This document shows positions 1-7,020 of a stretch of DNA of 13,233 nucleotides, piece after piece. Within the stretch, counting starts at the first letter, position 1. Each line of letters starts with the position of its first letter. The stretch is from assembly GCA_963169055.1 (NCBI GenBank), contig CAUJFU010000434.1, forward strand, positions 1 to 13,233. The letters run 5' to 3'. This stretch comes from Myxococcota bacterium (lineage in GTDB: Bacteria > Myxococcota_C > UBA6777). The translations under genes were made by a program, and so were the position numbers. The notes beneath the pieces are model-generated. The model had not been told where the DNA came from and did no database searches. It saw only the letters and a list, made by a program, of their open reading frames with translations.

Positions 1-588
1 ATCCGCATGGGCGGTGAACTCGCCGAAACCACCATCATGTTCACCGATATCCGTGGCTTTACCTCCATGAGCGAACGCTACGACGCCGAAGAACTCGTCG
101 CTGATCTCAACGAATACTTCGAGCTTTTGGTCGATATCATCTTTGCCCACGAAGGAACTCTCGACAAATTCATCGGCGATGCCATCATGGCTGTCTGGGG
201 AACCCCCCAAAGCAGCCCCGAAGATCCTCGTCGCGCTGTCTTGGCTGCCCACGAGATCCAAGTCCGTCTCAAAGAATTCAACGACACCCGTGTCGCCAAT
301 GGCCGCCCCCCATTGCGCACAGGCATCGGCATCAACAGCGGGAAGGTCGTCGCTGGAAACATGGGTTCCCAAAAACGACTCGAATTCACCGTCATCGGCG
401 ACAACGTCAACATCGCCTCTCGACTTTGCAGCCAAGCCGCAGGCGGCGAAGTGATCATCTCTCACTCCACCTACCAAGCCGTCCGTGAATACTTCTTGTG
501 CGATGAACTCCCTGCTGCCGAAGTCAAAGGCAAAGCCGAAGCCCTTCAAATCTACCGCGTCGAAGGCATCCGCGTACCCGGACTCTAA
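1..588 (+). CDS. Class III adenylate cyclase, C-terminal catalytic part (5' end outside window)
   Basis: This gene makes cAMP from ATP. The reading frame is already open at base 1, so the N-terminal sensor or membrane part lies upstream of the window. The visible 195 residues are almost exactly one class III cyclase catalytic domain. The two metal-binding aspartates are present (D16 in FTDIRGFT and D60 in FIGDAIMA). The adenine-selecting pair is K56 and D134, and the transition-state residues are N137 and R141 in GDNVNIASR. All catalytic residues are intact, and Lys/Asp at the purine-selecting sites argues for ATP over GTP. The protein ends about 50 residues after the last motif, as is usual when the cyclase is the C-terminal domain. 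The ATG at base 7 is internal and not the true start. Regulation cannot be judged without the upstream sensor part. Confidence 0.95.
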   Translation: MRMGGELAETTIMFTDIRGFTSMSERYDAEELVADLNEYFELLVDIIFAHEGTLDKFIGDAIMAVWGTPQSSPEDPRRAVLAAHEIQVRLKEFNDTRVANGRPPLRTGIGINSGKVVAGNMGSQKRLEFTVIGDNVNIASRLCSQAAGGEVIISHSTYQAVREYFLCDELPAAEVKGKAEALQIYRVEGIRVPGL

Positions 589-594
589 CACAAC

Positions 595-676
595 GGCCCA
601 TCCCTCTGAACTTCTGGAGGCTTGCCACTCACAAAGGCCCACCCCTTCGACCTTTTGGAGGCCCGTCACTCGGCTC
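595..676. repeat. Degenerate tandem repeat, 41-base period, two copies
   Basis: Two adjacent units begin GGCCCA at 595 and GGCCCA at 636. Positions 595-630 and 636-671 match at 28 of 36 bases without gaps, sharing TGGAGG and CACTC. The repeat fills much of the 177-base spacer between the cyclase and the beta-helix gene. No good reading frame or hairpin terminator was recognised here. It may be an old local duplication. Confidence 0.5.
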
Positions 677-753
677 AAACCACGCGATCCGCCTGATGCG
701 CTACCGCCCAAAAACAAAACATCCAAACGTTCCAACCTACCACACAAATCCAC

Positions 754-759
754 AAGGAG
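754..759 (+). promoter_or_regulatory. Ribosome binding site selecting a TTG start
   Basis: AAGGAG lies six bases before the TTG at 766. It is the only strong ribosome site near the 5' end of this frame, and it supports a TTG start where no ATG is well placed. Confidence 0.75.
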
Positions 760-765
760 CGCGCA

Positions 766-1944
766 TTGAGTGGCTTTCATTCATACGGTCAAGGCGTTCA
801 TCTTGCCGAAGACACCGAAGTCTTTGGCTGCGTCCTTGAACATGTCCGAGTCGGACGCGGTTGCAAATTGTTTCACTCCGAGATCCGAGGTTGCCCTGAA
901 TCCCCCGTGATCCTCGAAGACGGCGTCTCGCTCTCTCAATGCTACGTCACAGCAAGCCCTGAAACCTACAAGCACAATTGGGGGCCTTGGCGGTTTTCCG
1001 CACAAGGAACGCGCATCGGCACAAGCAGCCGCTTTGTACAAAGCCAGATCATCGACGCACAGATCGGTCGAAACTGCCACGGACTCCGCTGCTCTGTCCA
1101 ACGCAGCGCGCTTGGAGACGACGTCCAGTTGCGGGTACACGCACACGTCACGCTCTCTTCTCTTGCCTCAAGCACACACATCGGCTCCGAGATATCCAAG
1201 TCCATCGTCCAAGGCACAGGCTTTGTTTCCGAACACACCGCCTCTTACCTTTCGCTCGTTGCACCCTCTGCTTTTCCGATCCTTGACACGGACGGCCAAG
1301 AGCAACTTCTCACCGACCTCCCCAACACCACCAATATCGGCGCTGGAACGGTGTTTGCGAACTACAGCGGCGAACCCCTCCCCGCTGAAACCCTCGATAC
1401 CTCGCCCGGATCACAAAAAGGAACCGCGCTAATCTACGGGGCCTTTACAGCCGTCAACAGCGTGATCGTCAATCGCTACGGAACCCCCGACACAAACGCC
1501 GATCCCTTCGCGCTTTTACGCAACCGCGATATCACTATCCTCGGATTCGGCTGCTTTGTCGAAAAAAAGGTGACAGGCCGCATCCCAGCTTTTTCTTATG
1601 CAGGAAGCCCCCACGCCTCGGATATCCGTATCGGATGGGTACTCGACAAACATCCCGGCATCCTTTTGAACTTGCTCAAAAAGATGAAGAAATCTTTACC
1701 CTCCCAAGCGCACCGCCTTCAACACCTCGTCGAAGGTACACTGCGCCTTGAGATCCGCTTGCTTGAAGAAGCTCTCCAAACCCCGCAACACAGCCCCTTT
1801 CAACCAGCACAGATCGAAGCGGGCCTCCGATGCTTTCATTCCCATCTTGACGGGCGCTGGAAGATCGACGAACAAGGCGATCTCTGCACCCGTTGGTTCG
1901 CCGACGACCTCACCAAACGTTGGACCCCCGCAGCTTCCACATGA
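766..1944 (+). CDS. Left-handed beta-helix (hexapeptide-repeat) protein, GlmU C-terminal-like
   Basis: A 392-residue protein, probably cytoplasmic. Residues about 10-235 show the irregular hexapeptide rhythm of a left-handed beta-helix. The best landmark is IGAGTVFANYSG (191-202), close to the IGAGT-x-x-NY-G signature of the acetyltransferase half of GlmU and related sugar-nucleotide acyltransferases. The nucleotidyltransferase motif of full GlmU (LAAGxGTRM) is absent, so this is not a complete bifunctional enzyme. The last 100 residues or so (from about 296) are helical and charged and resemble nothing I can name. The start is TTG with AAGGAG six bases upstream. The gene stops 25 bases before yicC and probably shares its transcript. 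A transferase acting on a nucleotide sugar is plausible, but the substrate is unknown and a purely structural role is possible. Confidence 0.78.
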   Translation: MSGFHSYGQGVHLAEDTEVFGCVLEHVRVGRGCKLFHSEIRGCPESPVILEDGVSLSQCYVTASPETYKHNWGPWRFSAQGTRIGTSSRFVQSQIIDAQIGRNCHGLRCSVQRSALGDDVQLRVHAHVTLSSLASSTHIGSEISKSIVQGTGFVSEHTASYLSLVAPSAFPILDTDGQEQLLTDLPNTTNIGAGTVFANYSGEPLPAETLDTSPGSQKGTALIYGAFTAVNSVIVNRYGTPDTNADPFALLRNRDITILGFGCFVEKKVTGRIPAFSYAGSPHASDIRIGWVLDKHPGILLNLLKKMKKSLPSQAHRLQHLVEGTLRLEIRLLEEALQTPQHSPFQPAQIEAGLRCFHSHLDGRWKIDEQGDLCTRWFADDLTKRWTPAAST

Positions 1945-1969
1945 CCCACACAAAGGAAATTCACCGCAC

Positions 1970-2872
1970 ATGACGTCTGCCTCCCTCCCGATCTACAGCA
2001 TGACCGGCTTTGGCCGCGCAGAACGCCGTGTCGATGATATCCCCTTGATCGTCGAGCTCAAAGGCGTCAACCACCGCTACAACGATATCAAGATCCGCCT
2101 GCCTTCTTTCCTCAACGATTGCGAACACCTGCTCCGACAACATCTGCAAAACACCCTCTCTCGCGGCAGAACCGAAGTCTCTATCCGCTTCGGTGACAAT
2201 CCTGAACTGCTCAGCCATCCGCGCCTCAACCTCGAACTCGTCCATCACTACCGCCGCCTCTACGCCCAACTCCAAACCGCCCTCGACAACCAAGACCATT
2301 CCGCTCTCTCCGCAGAAAAACTGTTCCTCTTCCCCGGTATCCTTCTTACGGGACTCAACCCCACAGACTCCGAAGAACTCCGCTCTCATCTCTTTGAGAC
2401 CCTAGAATCCGCCCTCAAGCCCTTCTTGCAGATGCGCCAAAGCGAAGGCGAACACCTACGCCTCGATATGCAACAGCGCCTCCAATCCATCCAAGACGAT
2501 CTCCACCAGATCGCCGAACGCGCCCCCTCCCTACCGATGGAACAGTTTCACAAGCTTCAACAACGCCTACACTCCTTTCCGCTCACACAATCGATCGAAC
2601 CCCAACGTATCCACCAAGAGATCGCTCTGTTGGCGGATCGTGCCGATATCTCCGAAGAGATCACACGCCTTCAAAGTCACCTCACACAATTTCTCCAACT
2701 CCTCGAAACAGGCGGCGTGATCGGCAGACGCCTTGACTTTCTCTGCCAAGAGATGCACCGAGAAGCCACCACCATGGGCGTCAAAGCCCAAGACGGACCC
2801 ATCACACACCTGCTTTTACCCATCAAAGCCGAGATCGAAAAGATCCGCGAACAAGTCCAAAATATCGAATGA
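1970..2872 (+). CDS. yicC: YicC family endoribonuclease
   Basis: A 300-residue cytoplasmic protein of the YicC/YloC family, whose members are known as endoribonucleases involved in RNA turnover. It carries the N-terminal signature YSMTGFGR at residues 9-16, the following VELKGVNHRY block (about 28-37), and the conserved C-terminal half: DISEEITRLQSHL, then GRRLDFLCQEMHREATTMG and a terminal helix. Its length fits the family (about 290 residues). I chose the ATG at 1970 because it puts YSMTGFG near the N terminus and has AAAGGA at 1952-1957. The frame stays open upstream to 1748, but that stretch lies inside the previous gene. It is immediately followed by gmk, a frequent bacterial pairing that strengthens both calls. 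Confidence 0.95.
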   Translation: MTSASLPIYSMTGFGRAERRVDDIPLIVELKGVNHRYNDIKIRLPSFLNDCEHLLRQHLQNTLSRGRTEVSIRFGDNPELLSHPRLNLELVHHYRRLYAQLQTALDNQDHSALSAEKLFLFPGILLTGLNPTDSEELRSHLFETLESALKPFLQMRQSEGEHLRLDMQQRLQSIQDDLHQIAERAPSLPMEQFHKLQQRLHSFPLTQSIEPQRIHQEIALLADRADISEEITRLQSHLTQFLQLLETGGVIGRRLDFLCQEMHREATTMGVKAQDGPITHLLLPIKAEIEKIREQVQNIE

Positions 2873-2884
2873 CTCGACCCCAAA

Positions 2885-2890
2885 AAGGAA
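2885..2890 (+). promoter_or_regulatory. Ribosome binding site deciding the gmk start
   Basis: AAGGAA lies eight bases before the ATG at 2899. The alternative in-frame ATG at 2869 overlaps the yicC stop (ATGA) but has no purine-rich site close by. The 2899 start also gives the usual short guanylate kinase N terminus. Confidence 0.65.
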
Positions 2891-2898
2891 TCGCACCC

Positions 2899-3534
2899 AT
2901 GTCCGCGCCATTTCAAGGAGAAGGTCTTTTATTGGTGATCGCCGCAAGCTCTGGAACCGGAAAATCCACCGTTTGCCAAGCCCTTTTGCACACCTCACCC
3001 CGCTACACACTCTCCGTCTCCTACACCACCCGCCCACCCCGAAACAACGAACAAGACGGCGTTCACTATCACTTTGTCTCCAAAGACACCTTCGAACAGA
3101 TGATTCAACGCGAAGCTTTTCTCGAATGGGCCCACGTTCACGACAACTATTACGGAACAGGCCGCAGCGCCACCGAAGAAGTTCTCCGCCAAGGCCACGA
3201 CGTCTTGCTCGATATCGACGTCCAAGGCGCACGACAGATCCGCAAACTCTTTGGAAACCAAGCCACCTTGATCTTCTTGTTGCCGCCCTCTTGGGACGCG
3301 ATGGTTCAACGCCTTGTCGGACGCGGCACAGAATCCGAAGACAAGATCCAACGGCGACTCCAAACCGCCCGCACTGAGCTCCCCGCTGCCGCCGAGTTTG
3401 ATTACATCATCGAAAACGACGATCTCGGCGAAGCAGTCCAAACATTCCAAGCGATCTGCCGCAGCGAACGCCACACCGCCAAACGCATGCACGCTCATCT
3501 CCAAGCTTTCCTTCAACGCATCCCTTCGCCCTAA
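2899..3534 (+). CDS. gmk: Guanylate kinase
   Basis: Catalyses ATP-dependent phosphorylation of GMP to GDP, an essential step in GTP and dGTP supply. The 211-residue length matches bacterial guanylate kinases. The P-loop is at residues 16-24 (ASSGTGKST, a slight variant of the usual GPSGxGKS). The GMP-binding signature follows at 41-59: SYTTRPPR, then acidic and Gly residues, then VHYHF. NYYGT is at 83-87, the DIDVQGARQI strand at 105-114, and the Arg-rich lid RLVGRG starts at 138. The start at 2899 has a good ribosome site. A start at 2869 would add ten residues and overlap the yicC stop by four bases, which would be translational coupling and cannot be excluded. The gene is followed after 24 bases by the enoyl-CoA hydratase gene. 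Confidence 0.97.
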   Translation: MSAPFQGEGLLLVIAASSGTGKSTVCQALLHTSPRYTLSVSYTTRPPRNNEQDGVHYHFVSKDTFEQMIQREAFLEWAHVHDNYYGTGRSATEEVLRQGHDVLLDIDVQGARQIRKLFGNQATLIFLLPPSWDAMVQRLVGRGTESEDKIQRRLQTARTELPAAAEFDYIIENDDLGEAVQTFQAICRSERHTAKRMHAHLQAFLQRIPSP

Positions 3535-3558
3535 ACGACCAATCCAAGGAGCTTTCCC

Positions 3559-4341
3559 ATGTCTGGATTTCAACATCTCCTGATCGAAGATCGCGATGGC
3601 ACCCGCATCATCACCCTCAATCGCCCCCAAGCCCTCAACGCACTCAACAAAGACGTCCTGATCGAACTCGACCAAGCCCTCAACCACACCATGATGGACA
3701 ACAGCATCGGTGTGGTGATCCTGACCGGCGCAGGAGATCGGGCCTTTGTCGCAGGTGCCGATATCAAGTCCATGCAAGACTTTAACACCGCTGACGCTTA
3801 CGCCTTCGCAAGCATCGGACACAGCGTCTTTATGCGCCTCGAAGCCATGCCACAACCTGTGATCGCTGCCGTCAATGGCGTCGCTTTTGGCGGTGGAACC
3901 GAACTTGCGCTCGCTTGTGACTTCATTTATGCCTCCAACAAAGCCCGATTTGGACTCCCCGAAGTCAAACTCGGCCTCATGCCCGGCTTTGGCGGAACCC
4001 AACGCCTGATGCGCAAGATCCCCCAAGGCATGGCCCGCGAACTCATCTACACAGGCGAACCCATCCCCGCCGAAGAAGCCCTTCGCCTCGGACTCGTCAA
4101 CAAGATCACCGAACCTGACGCACTCCTCGATGCTTGCCTTGCAACCGCCCAAAAGATCCTCGCACGCAGCCATATCGCCGTCGCCTCCGCAAAAAAAACC
4201 ATGCTGCACGGCGCAGAAGTCAGCCTCCCCCACGGATGCACCGCAGAGATCAGCACCTTCGCCATGCTGTTCTCTAGCGATCACCCCCGCGAAGGCGTCT
4301 CCGCTTTCCTCGAAAAGCGTGATCCGCAATTCAAAAAATAG
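3559..4341 (+). CDS. Enoyl-CoA hydratase/isomerase (crotonase) family protein
   Basis: A 260-residue member of the crotonase superfamily, most likely a short-chain enoyl-CoA hydratase that adds water to trans-2-enoyl-CoA in fatty-acid or amino-acid breakdown. The CoA-binding region AGADIK is at 65-70. The oxyanion-hole segment AVNGVAFGGGTELALACD spans 104-121, and FGLPEVKLGLMPGFGGTQRL spans 131-150. Both catalytic glutamates of true hydratases are present (E115 and E135), which favours hydratase over isomerase or dehalogenase subfamilies. AAGGAG sits seven bases before the ATG. The gene follows gmk closely and may be co-transcribed with it, although no metabolic link is evident. The exact acyl-CoA substrate cannot be read from sequence. 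Confidence 0.92.
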   Translation: MSGFQHLLIEDRDGTRIITLNRPQALNALNKDVLIELDQALNHTMMDNSIGVVILTGAGDRAFVAGADIKSMQDFNTADAYAFASIGHSVFMRLEAMPQPVIAAVNGVAFGGGTELALACDFIYASNKARFGLPEVKLGLMPGFGGTQRLMRKIPQGMARELIYTGEPIPAEEALRLGLVNKITEPDALLDACLATAQKILARSHIAVASAKKTMLHGAEVSLPHGCTAEISTFAMLFSSDHPREGVSAFLEKRDPQFKK

Positions 4342-4469
4342 CCCCTACGTTCCCCCGCTCTCATCACCCACACACGGCCTCTCGATCGATTCAAACGGCA
4401 CACCTCAAAAACAACCCAACATCCCCATCCATCCGACGAATCGCTCACACCTTAGCAAAAGGAGACCTG

Positions 4470-5198
4470 ATGACCGCCACGCCCGACACACCTCCAAAAA
4501 CTCTGATCATCGTCCCCACATACAACGAGCGTGAAAATCTACCGCGCTTACTTGATTCTATCCATCGCGCAGCCGAACATGCCCATGTCCTCGTCGTCGA
4601 CGACAACTCACCCGACGGGACAGGCGATCTCGCCGAACAGCGCGCTCAACACGACGATCGCGTCTTCGTTCTCCGACGCCCCGGAAAACTCGGCCTTGGC
4701 ACCGCTTACCTCGACGGCTTTCGCTACGGACTCGACCGCGACTACCAGATCTTCCAACAAATGGATTGCGACTTCTCCCACGATCCAAACGATCTCCCCC
4801 GTTTCTTTGCCGCTCTCCAAGATGCCGATCTCGTCCTCGGTTCTCGCTACGTCGAAGGCGGCGGCACACGCAACTGGCCTGTACGCCGCAAGATCCTCAG
4901 CCGTGGCGGTAGCCTCTACGCCCGCACCATCCTCGGCATCCCGATCCGCGATCTCACAGGTGGTTTCAAGTGCTTCCGACGCGAAGTTCTCGAAGCCATC
5001 GATCTCGACAACGTGCGCTCCGAAGGCTACTCCTTCCAGATCGAGATGACTTGGCGCACCCTCCAAAAAGGCTTTCGCGTCAAGGAGATCCCTATCCTGT
5101 TCGTCGACCGCGAACATGGACAATCCAAAATGAACCCCGCCATCTTTCGCGAGGCCGTCCTCATGTGCTGGAAACTTCGTCTCGGCCTCGTCAAATAA
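4470..5198 (+). CDS. Polyprenol-phosphate mannosyltransferase (GT2, DPM1/Ppm1-like)
   Basis: A 242-residue GT-A glycosyltransferase of family 2. It is closest in motif pattern to dolichol/polyprenol monophosphomannose synthases, which move mannose from GDP-mannose to a lipid phosphate carrier on the cytoplasmic face of the membrane. Visible motifs are VPTYNE (15-20), VVDDNSPDGT (42-51), the metal-binding DxD in MDCDFSHDP (D99, D101), GSRY (124-127), DLTGGFKCF (161-169) and the C-terminal FVDREHGQSKM (211-221). There are no C-terminal membrane helices, so it is the soluble DPM1 type and not the membrane-anchored GtrB-like type. GGAGA lies four bases before the ATG. The 128 bases before it carry no gene. 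The product could supply lipid-linked mannose for O-mannosylation or surface glycans; other sugars are possible. Confidence 0.9.
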   Translation: MTATPDTPPKTLIIVPTYNERENLPRLLDSIHRAAEHAHVLVVDDNSPDGTGDLAEQRAQHDDRVFVLRRPGKLGLGTAYLDGFRYGLDRDYQIFQQMDCDFSHDPNDLPRFFAALQDADLVLGSRYVEGGGTRNWPVRRKILSRGGSLYARTILGIPIRDLTGGFKCFRREVLEAIDLDNVRSEGYSFQIEMTWRTLQKGFRVKEIPILFVDREHGQSKMNPAIFREAVLMCWKLRLGLVK

Positions 5199-5261
5199 CC
5201 CCCTCCTCTTCCTCTCTCTCCCGTATTTGCGCCCGCTTCGAGGCATCAATCGCCAAGATAC

Positions 5262-5291
5262 AAAAAAAAGTTGAATCGCTTTTTTTTCAAC
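5262..5291. terminator. Possible A/T-rich hairpin terminator
   Basis: A run of eight A (5262-5269) faces a run of eight T (5280-5287). A second, overlapping pairing joins GTTGAA (5270-5275) with TTCAAC (5286-5291). It lies 64 bases after the mannosyltransferase stop and before the next gene. The stem is not GC-rich, so this is weak as an intrinsic terminator; it could equally be part of the promoter region of the next gene. Confidence 0.3.
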
Positions 5292-5431
5292 ACCGTCAAA
5301 GCCAGCGACGCAAAGAGAAATGCCCCACAGATAGGTCATTTCATTCGACACGAAGCCCATCCAAGGCTGATTCCCTTACAACCTCGGCCTCTCTAAGCAC
5401 GGATGCCGAACCATAACAAGGAGTAAACGTC

Positions 5432-5806
5432 ATGAAACATCTTCTCAAAGTATTTGTTCTCTCCTTCTTGGGACTTGGTTTGTTCCTTTCCGATATGCCA
5501 CAAGCCGAAGCCGGAAGCCGCCACAAACGCGCCATGTCTTCCCGAGCCCGCGCTCGCAATACAGCTCGAAAAGTCCAGCGCGCCCGCATCAATGCTCGCA
5601 TCCGCCATAAACACGCTGTCCGTCGCGCCAAATCGCGCCATCGCGCTGCTGTCCGCCGCGCCAACAACCGCGCCCGTGTCGTCGCTCGTCGTCGCGCTGT
5701 TCGCCGTGTCGCTGTCCGTCGCGCTGTTCGTCGTGCCGCTGTCCGTCGCGCTGTTGTCCGTCGTGCCGCTGTCCGTCGCGCTGTTGTCCGTCGTTCCCGC
5801 CGCTAA
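5432..5806 (+). CDS. Exported arginine-rich repeat protein of unknown function
   Basis: A 124-residue protein I do not recognise as a named family. Residues 1-27 form a convincing Sec signal peptide: a basic start, a hydrophobic core VFVLSFLGLGLFL (7-19), then AEA before a likely cut at residue 27/28. The predicted mature 97 residues contain 37 Arg, 4 Lys and no Asp or Glu. The second half is built from AVRRA and AVVRR units, ending in two identical 10-residue repeats. AAGGAG stands eight bases before the ATG. Such a polycation should bind DNA, RNA, lipopolysaccharide or acidic polysaccharide outside the cytoplasm, but this is inference from charge only. The start, signal and ribosome site make it far more believable than the overlapping frames on either strand. 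It converges on the - strand methyltransferase gene, 89 bases away. Confidence 0.75.
   Translation: MKHLLKVFVLSFLGLGLFLSDMPQAEAGSRHKRAMSSRARARNTARKVQRARINARIRHKHAVRRAKSRHRAAVRRANNRARVVARRRAVRRVAVRRAVRRAAVRRAVVRRAAVRRAVVRRSRR
5708..5794 (+). repeat. In-frame tandem repeat encoding Arg-rich decapeptides
   Basis: Two identical 30-base units occupy 5735-5764 and 5765-5794 (encoding AAVRRAVVRR twice). A related 27-base unit precedes them at 5708-5734 (VAVRRAVRR). Sequence before this is a looser version of the same pattern. The identity of the last two units points to recent duplication or slippage. Confidence 0.85.
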
Positions 5807-5895
5807 TCTCGCGGAAACCTTCCCTGCCCTTCCCACCGCTGATCTCATAAAAACCTTTTCTGCCTCCCCCCCTTCTTCTTTTCCTACACAAAGCC

Positions 5896-6759
5896 TCAAT
5901 CGACCGATTCTTGAGCACCCTCCACGCTACCTTGCGCTTCGTCATCCATCGAAACGGTCGCCATCTCGTCGACTTCGGTCGCTTCTTCTGGATGCAGCAG
6001 CTCGATCGGCTCTCCGTACAACACACGATTGTGTGGCGTAATCTCCACATCGATCAAACGCATCATCGTCCGATAATCGGCAGATTGTGCACGACCAAGC
6101 CGCGTCAGATCCATCGCCATCCCAAGATCCGGCAGCACCGAAAGATCGGCGCGAACAGGACGAAACAGATCACGCGGCCACGTCCCTTTCCATCGACGGT
6201 TCGGACAACAAGGCATGACCAAAAACGGCTCCCGTCGCCTGATCGCCACCGCGATGATCGCATCGGTCAGCTCGCCACATGCGTGACAGCCCATCCAAAA
6301 AAAGCGTTGCCCATCCAAAACGGGGTCTTCTTGCACACGCTCGATCCAAGCCCCCAACCGCGTCGGGATGCGCATCACACGCGAAGAAGCTTGGGGTGAC
6401 ATCTCTGCAAAGATCGCGGTCAACTCCTCCGAACGGGTCGGTGTATACGGATCGATCAAGTACACCGAACCCAACCGATCGGCCCGTACATACGCCGCCA
6501 ACAGCATCCCCGTCAGACCATGACCACACGCGATATCCAAGGCCACCCACGGCCTTTCCTTGTCGAGGCGCTTGATCCGACGTTGCGCAAACCGCGAAAA
6601 ATACAACGACTCAAAGAACTCCTTCTTTGGAAAGTAATGGCGCTCGCACAGTCGCAACGCCAACCGATCCGCAAAACCATCGCTCCCTTCAAAGAACCGA
6701 CGCTGCCCATCCCCAAGCGGATTCCGATTCATCTGGATCATCTGCCCACGATAAAGCAT
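5896..6759 (-). CDS. SAM-dependent methyltransferase-like protein (METTL25/PF13679-like pattern)
   Basis: A 287-residue protein with a Rossmann methyltransferase layout. Motif I is LDIACGHGL (74-82), the acidic end of strand 2 is in YLIDPY (100-105), then GCHACGELTD (157-166) and FLVMPCC (179-185). The pair of a 'hACGeLTd' loop followed by a 'PCC' strand recalls the methyltransferase group that includes eukaryotic METTL25 and TRM13-like proteins. The assignment to that group is from memory of motifs and is tentative; the substrate is unknown. The C-terminal 30 residues are acidic and probably disordered. The ATG at 6759 is preferred over an in-frame GTG at 6777 because the GTG overlaps the AAAGGAG ribosome site. 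The lipoprotein gene ends only 24 bases upstream, so the two are probably one transcript. Confidence 0.78.
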   Translation of the reverse strand: MLYRGQMIQMNRNPLGDGQRRFFEGSDGFADRLALRLCERHYFPKKEFFESLYFSRFAQRRIKRLDKERPWVALDIACGHGLTGMLLAAYVRADRLGSVYLIDPYTPTRSEELTAIFAEMSPQASSRVMRIPTRLGAWIERVQEDPVLDGQRFFWMGCHACGELTDAIIAVAIRRREPFLVMPCCPNRRWKGTWPRDLFRPVRADLSVLPDLGMAMDLTRLGRAQSADYRTMMRLIDVEITPHNRVLYGEPIELLHPEEATEVDEMATVSMDDEAQGSVEGAQESVD

Positions 6760-6767
6760 GCCCACCA

Positions 6768-6774
6768 CTCCTTT
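6768..6774 (-). promoter_or_regulatory. Ribosome binding site deciding the methyltransferase start
   Basis: AAAGGAG on the - strand lies eight bases before the ATG at 6759. It rules against the longer frame beginning with GTG at 6777, whose first codons would be the ribosome site itself. Confidence 0.75.
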
Positions 6775-6783
6775 CACATAGCG

Positions 6784-7020
6784 CTATCGCTCGATGATCC
6801 CTGCATCGGGGTTGGACGTTATCGCAACACATCCGTCGCCCGTTGCGTTGCACACAAACCCCGCTACACAAGCGTTTTGTGATCCGGGAAAACAACGATA
6901 CATACAAGCCCCGCCCGGGCCGCAACGCAGCTTGTTCGGACAATTCGCATCCGACGCACAACCGCACCCTTCCAAAATCAACCCAAACAACACCATCAGT
7001 CCCCAAGCCACCCAGCCCAT
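6784..7020 (-). CDS. Small Cys-rich putative lipoprotein
   Basis: A 78-residue protein with a hydrophobic N terminus (residues 4-16) ending in LEGC (16-19). This resembles a lipobox, although Glu just before the Gly is unusual. After the candidate lipidated Cys19 come CxSDANCPNKLRCGPG and further Cys pairs, the spacing seen in short Cys-rich extracellular modules of Myxococcota surface proteins. Eight cysteines follow Cys19, suggesting disulfides outside the cytoplasm. The start at 7020 is chosen because it gives a compact signal peptide, but no strong ribosome site precedes it. The frame stays open upstream to 7323; that extension is rejected because it translates a dispersed repeat. It lies directly upstream of the methyltransferase gene and probably shares its transcript. 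Function unknown. Confidence 0.58.
   Translation of the reverse strand: MGWVAWGLMVLFGLILEGCGCASDANCPNKLRCGPGGACMYRCFPGSQNACVAGFVCNATGDGCVAITSNPDAGIIER

Noticed and set aside
2995-4329. 444-codon open frame on the - strand across gmk and the crotonase gene
   Set aside because: It lies opposite two well-recognised enzymes. It is open because the + genes rarely use TTA, CTA and TCA, which would read as stops on the other strand.
5800-5871. 36-base imperfect direct repeat around the stop of the Arg-rich gene
   Set aside because: Only 25 of 36 bases match in C/T-rich sequence, which is not convincing.
5393-5899. - strand frame with Thr/Asp/Ser repeats opposite the Arg-rich gene
   Set aside because: Its repeats are the mirror of the + strand tandem repeat. 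The + frame has a ribosome site and a signal peptide, and this frame has neither.
5454-6041. + strand frame rich in Val/Ala/Leu overlapping the Arg-rich gene and running into the methyltransferase region
   Set aside because: A shifted reading of the same repeat DNA, with no ribosome site; it overlaps two better genes.
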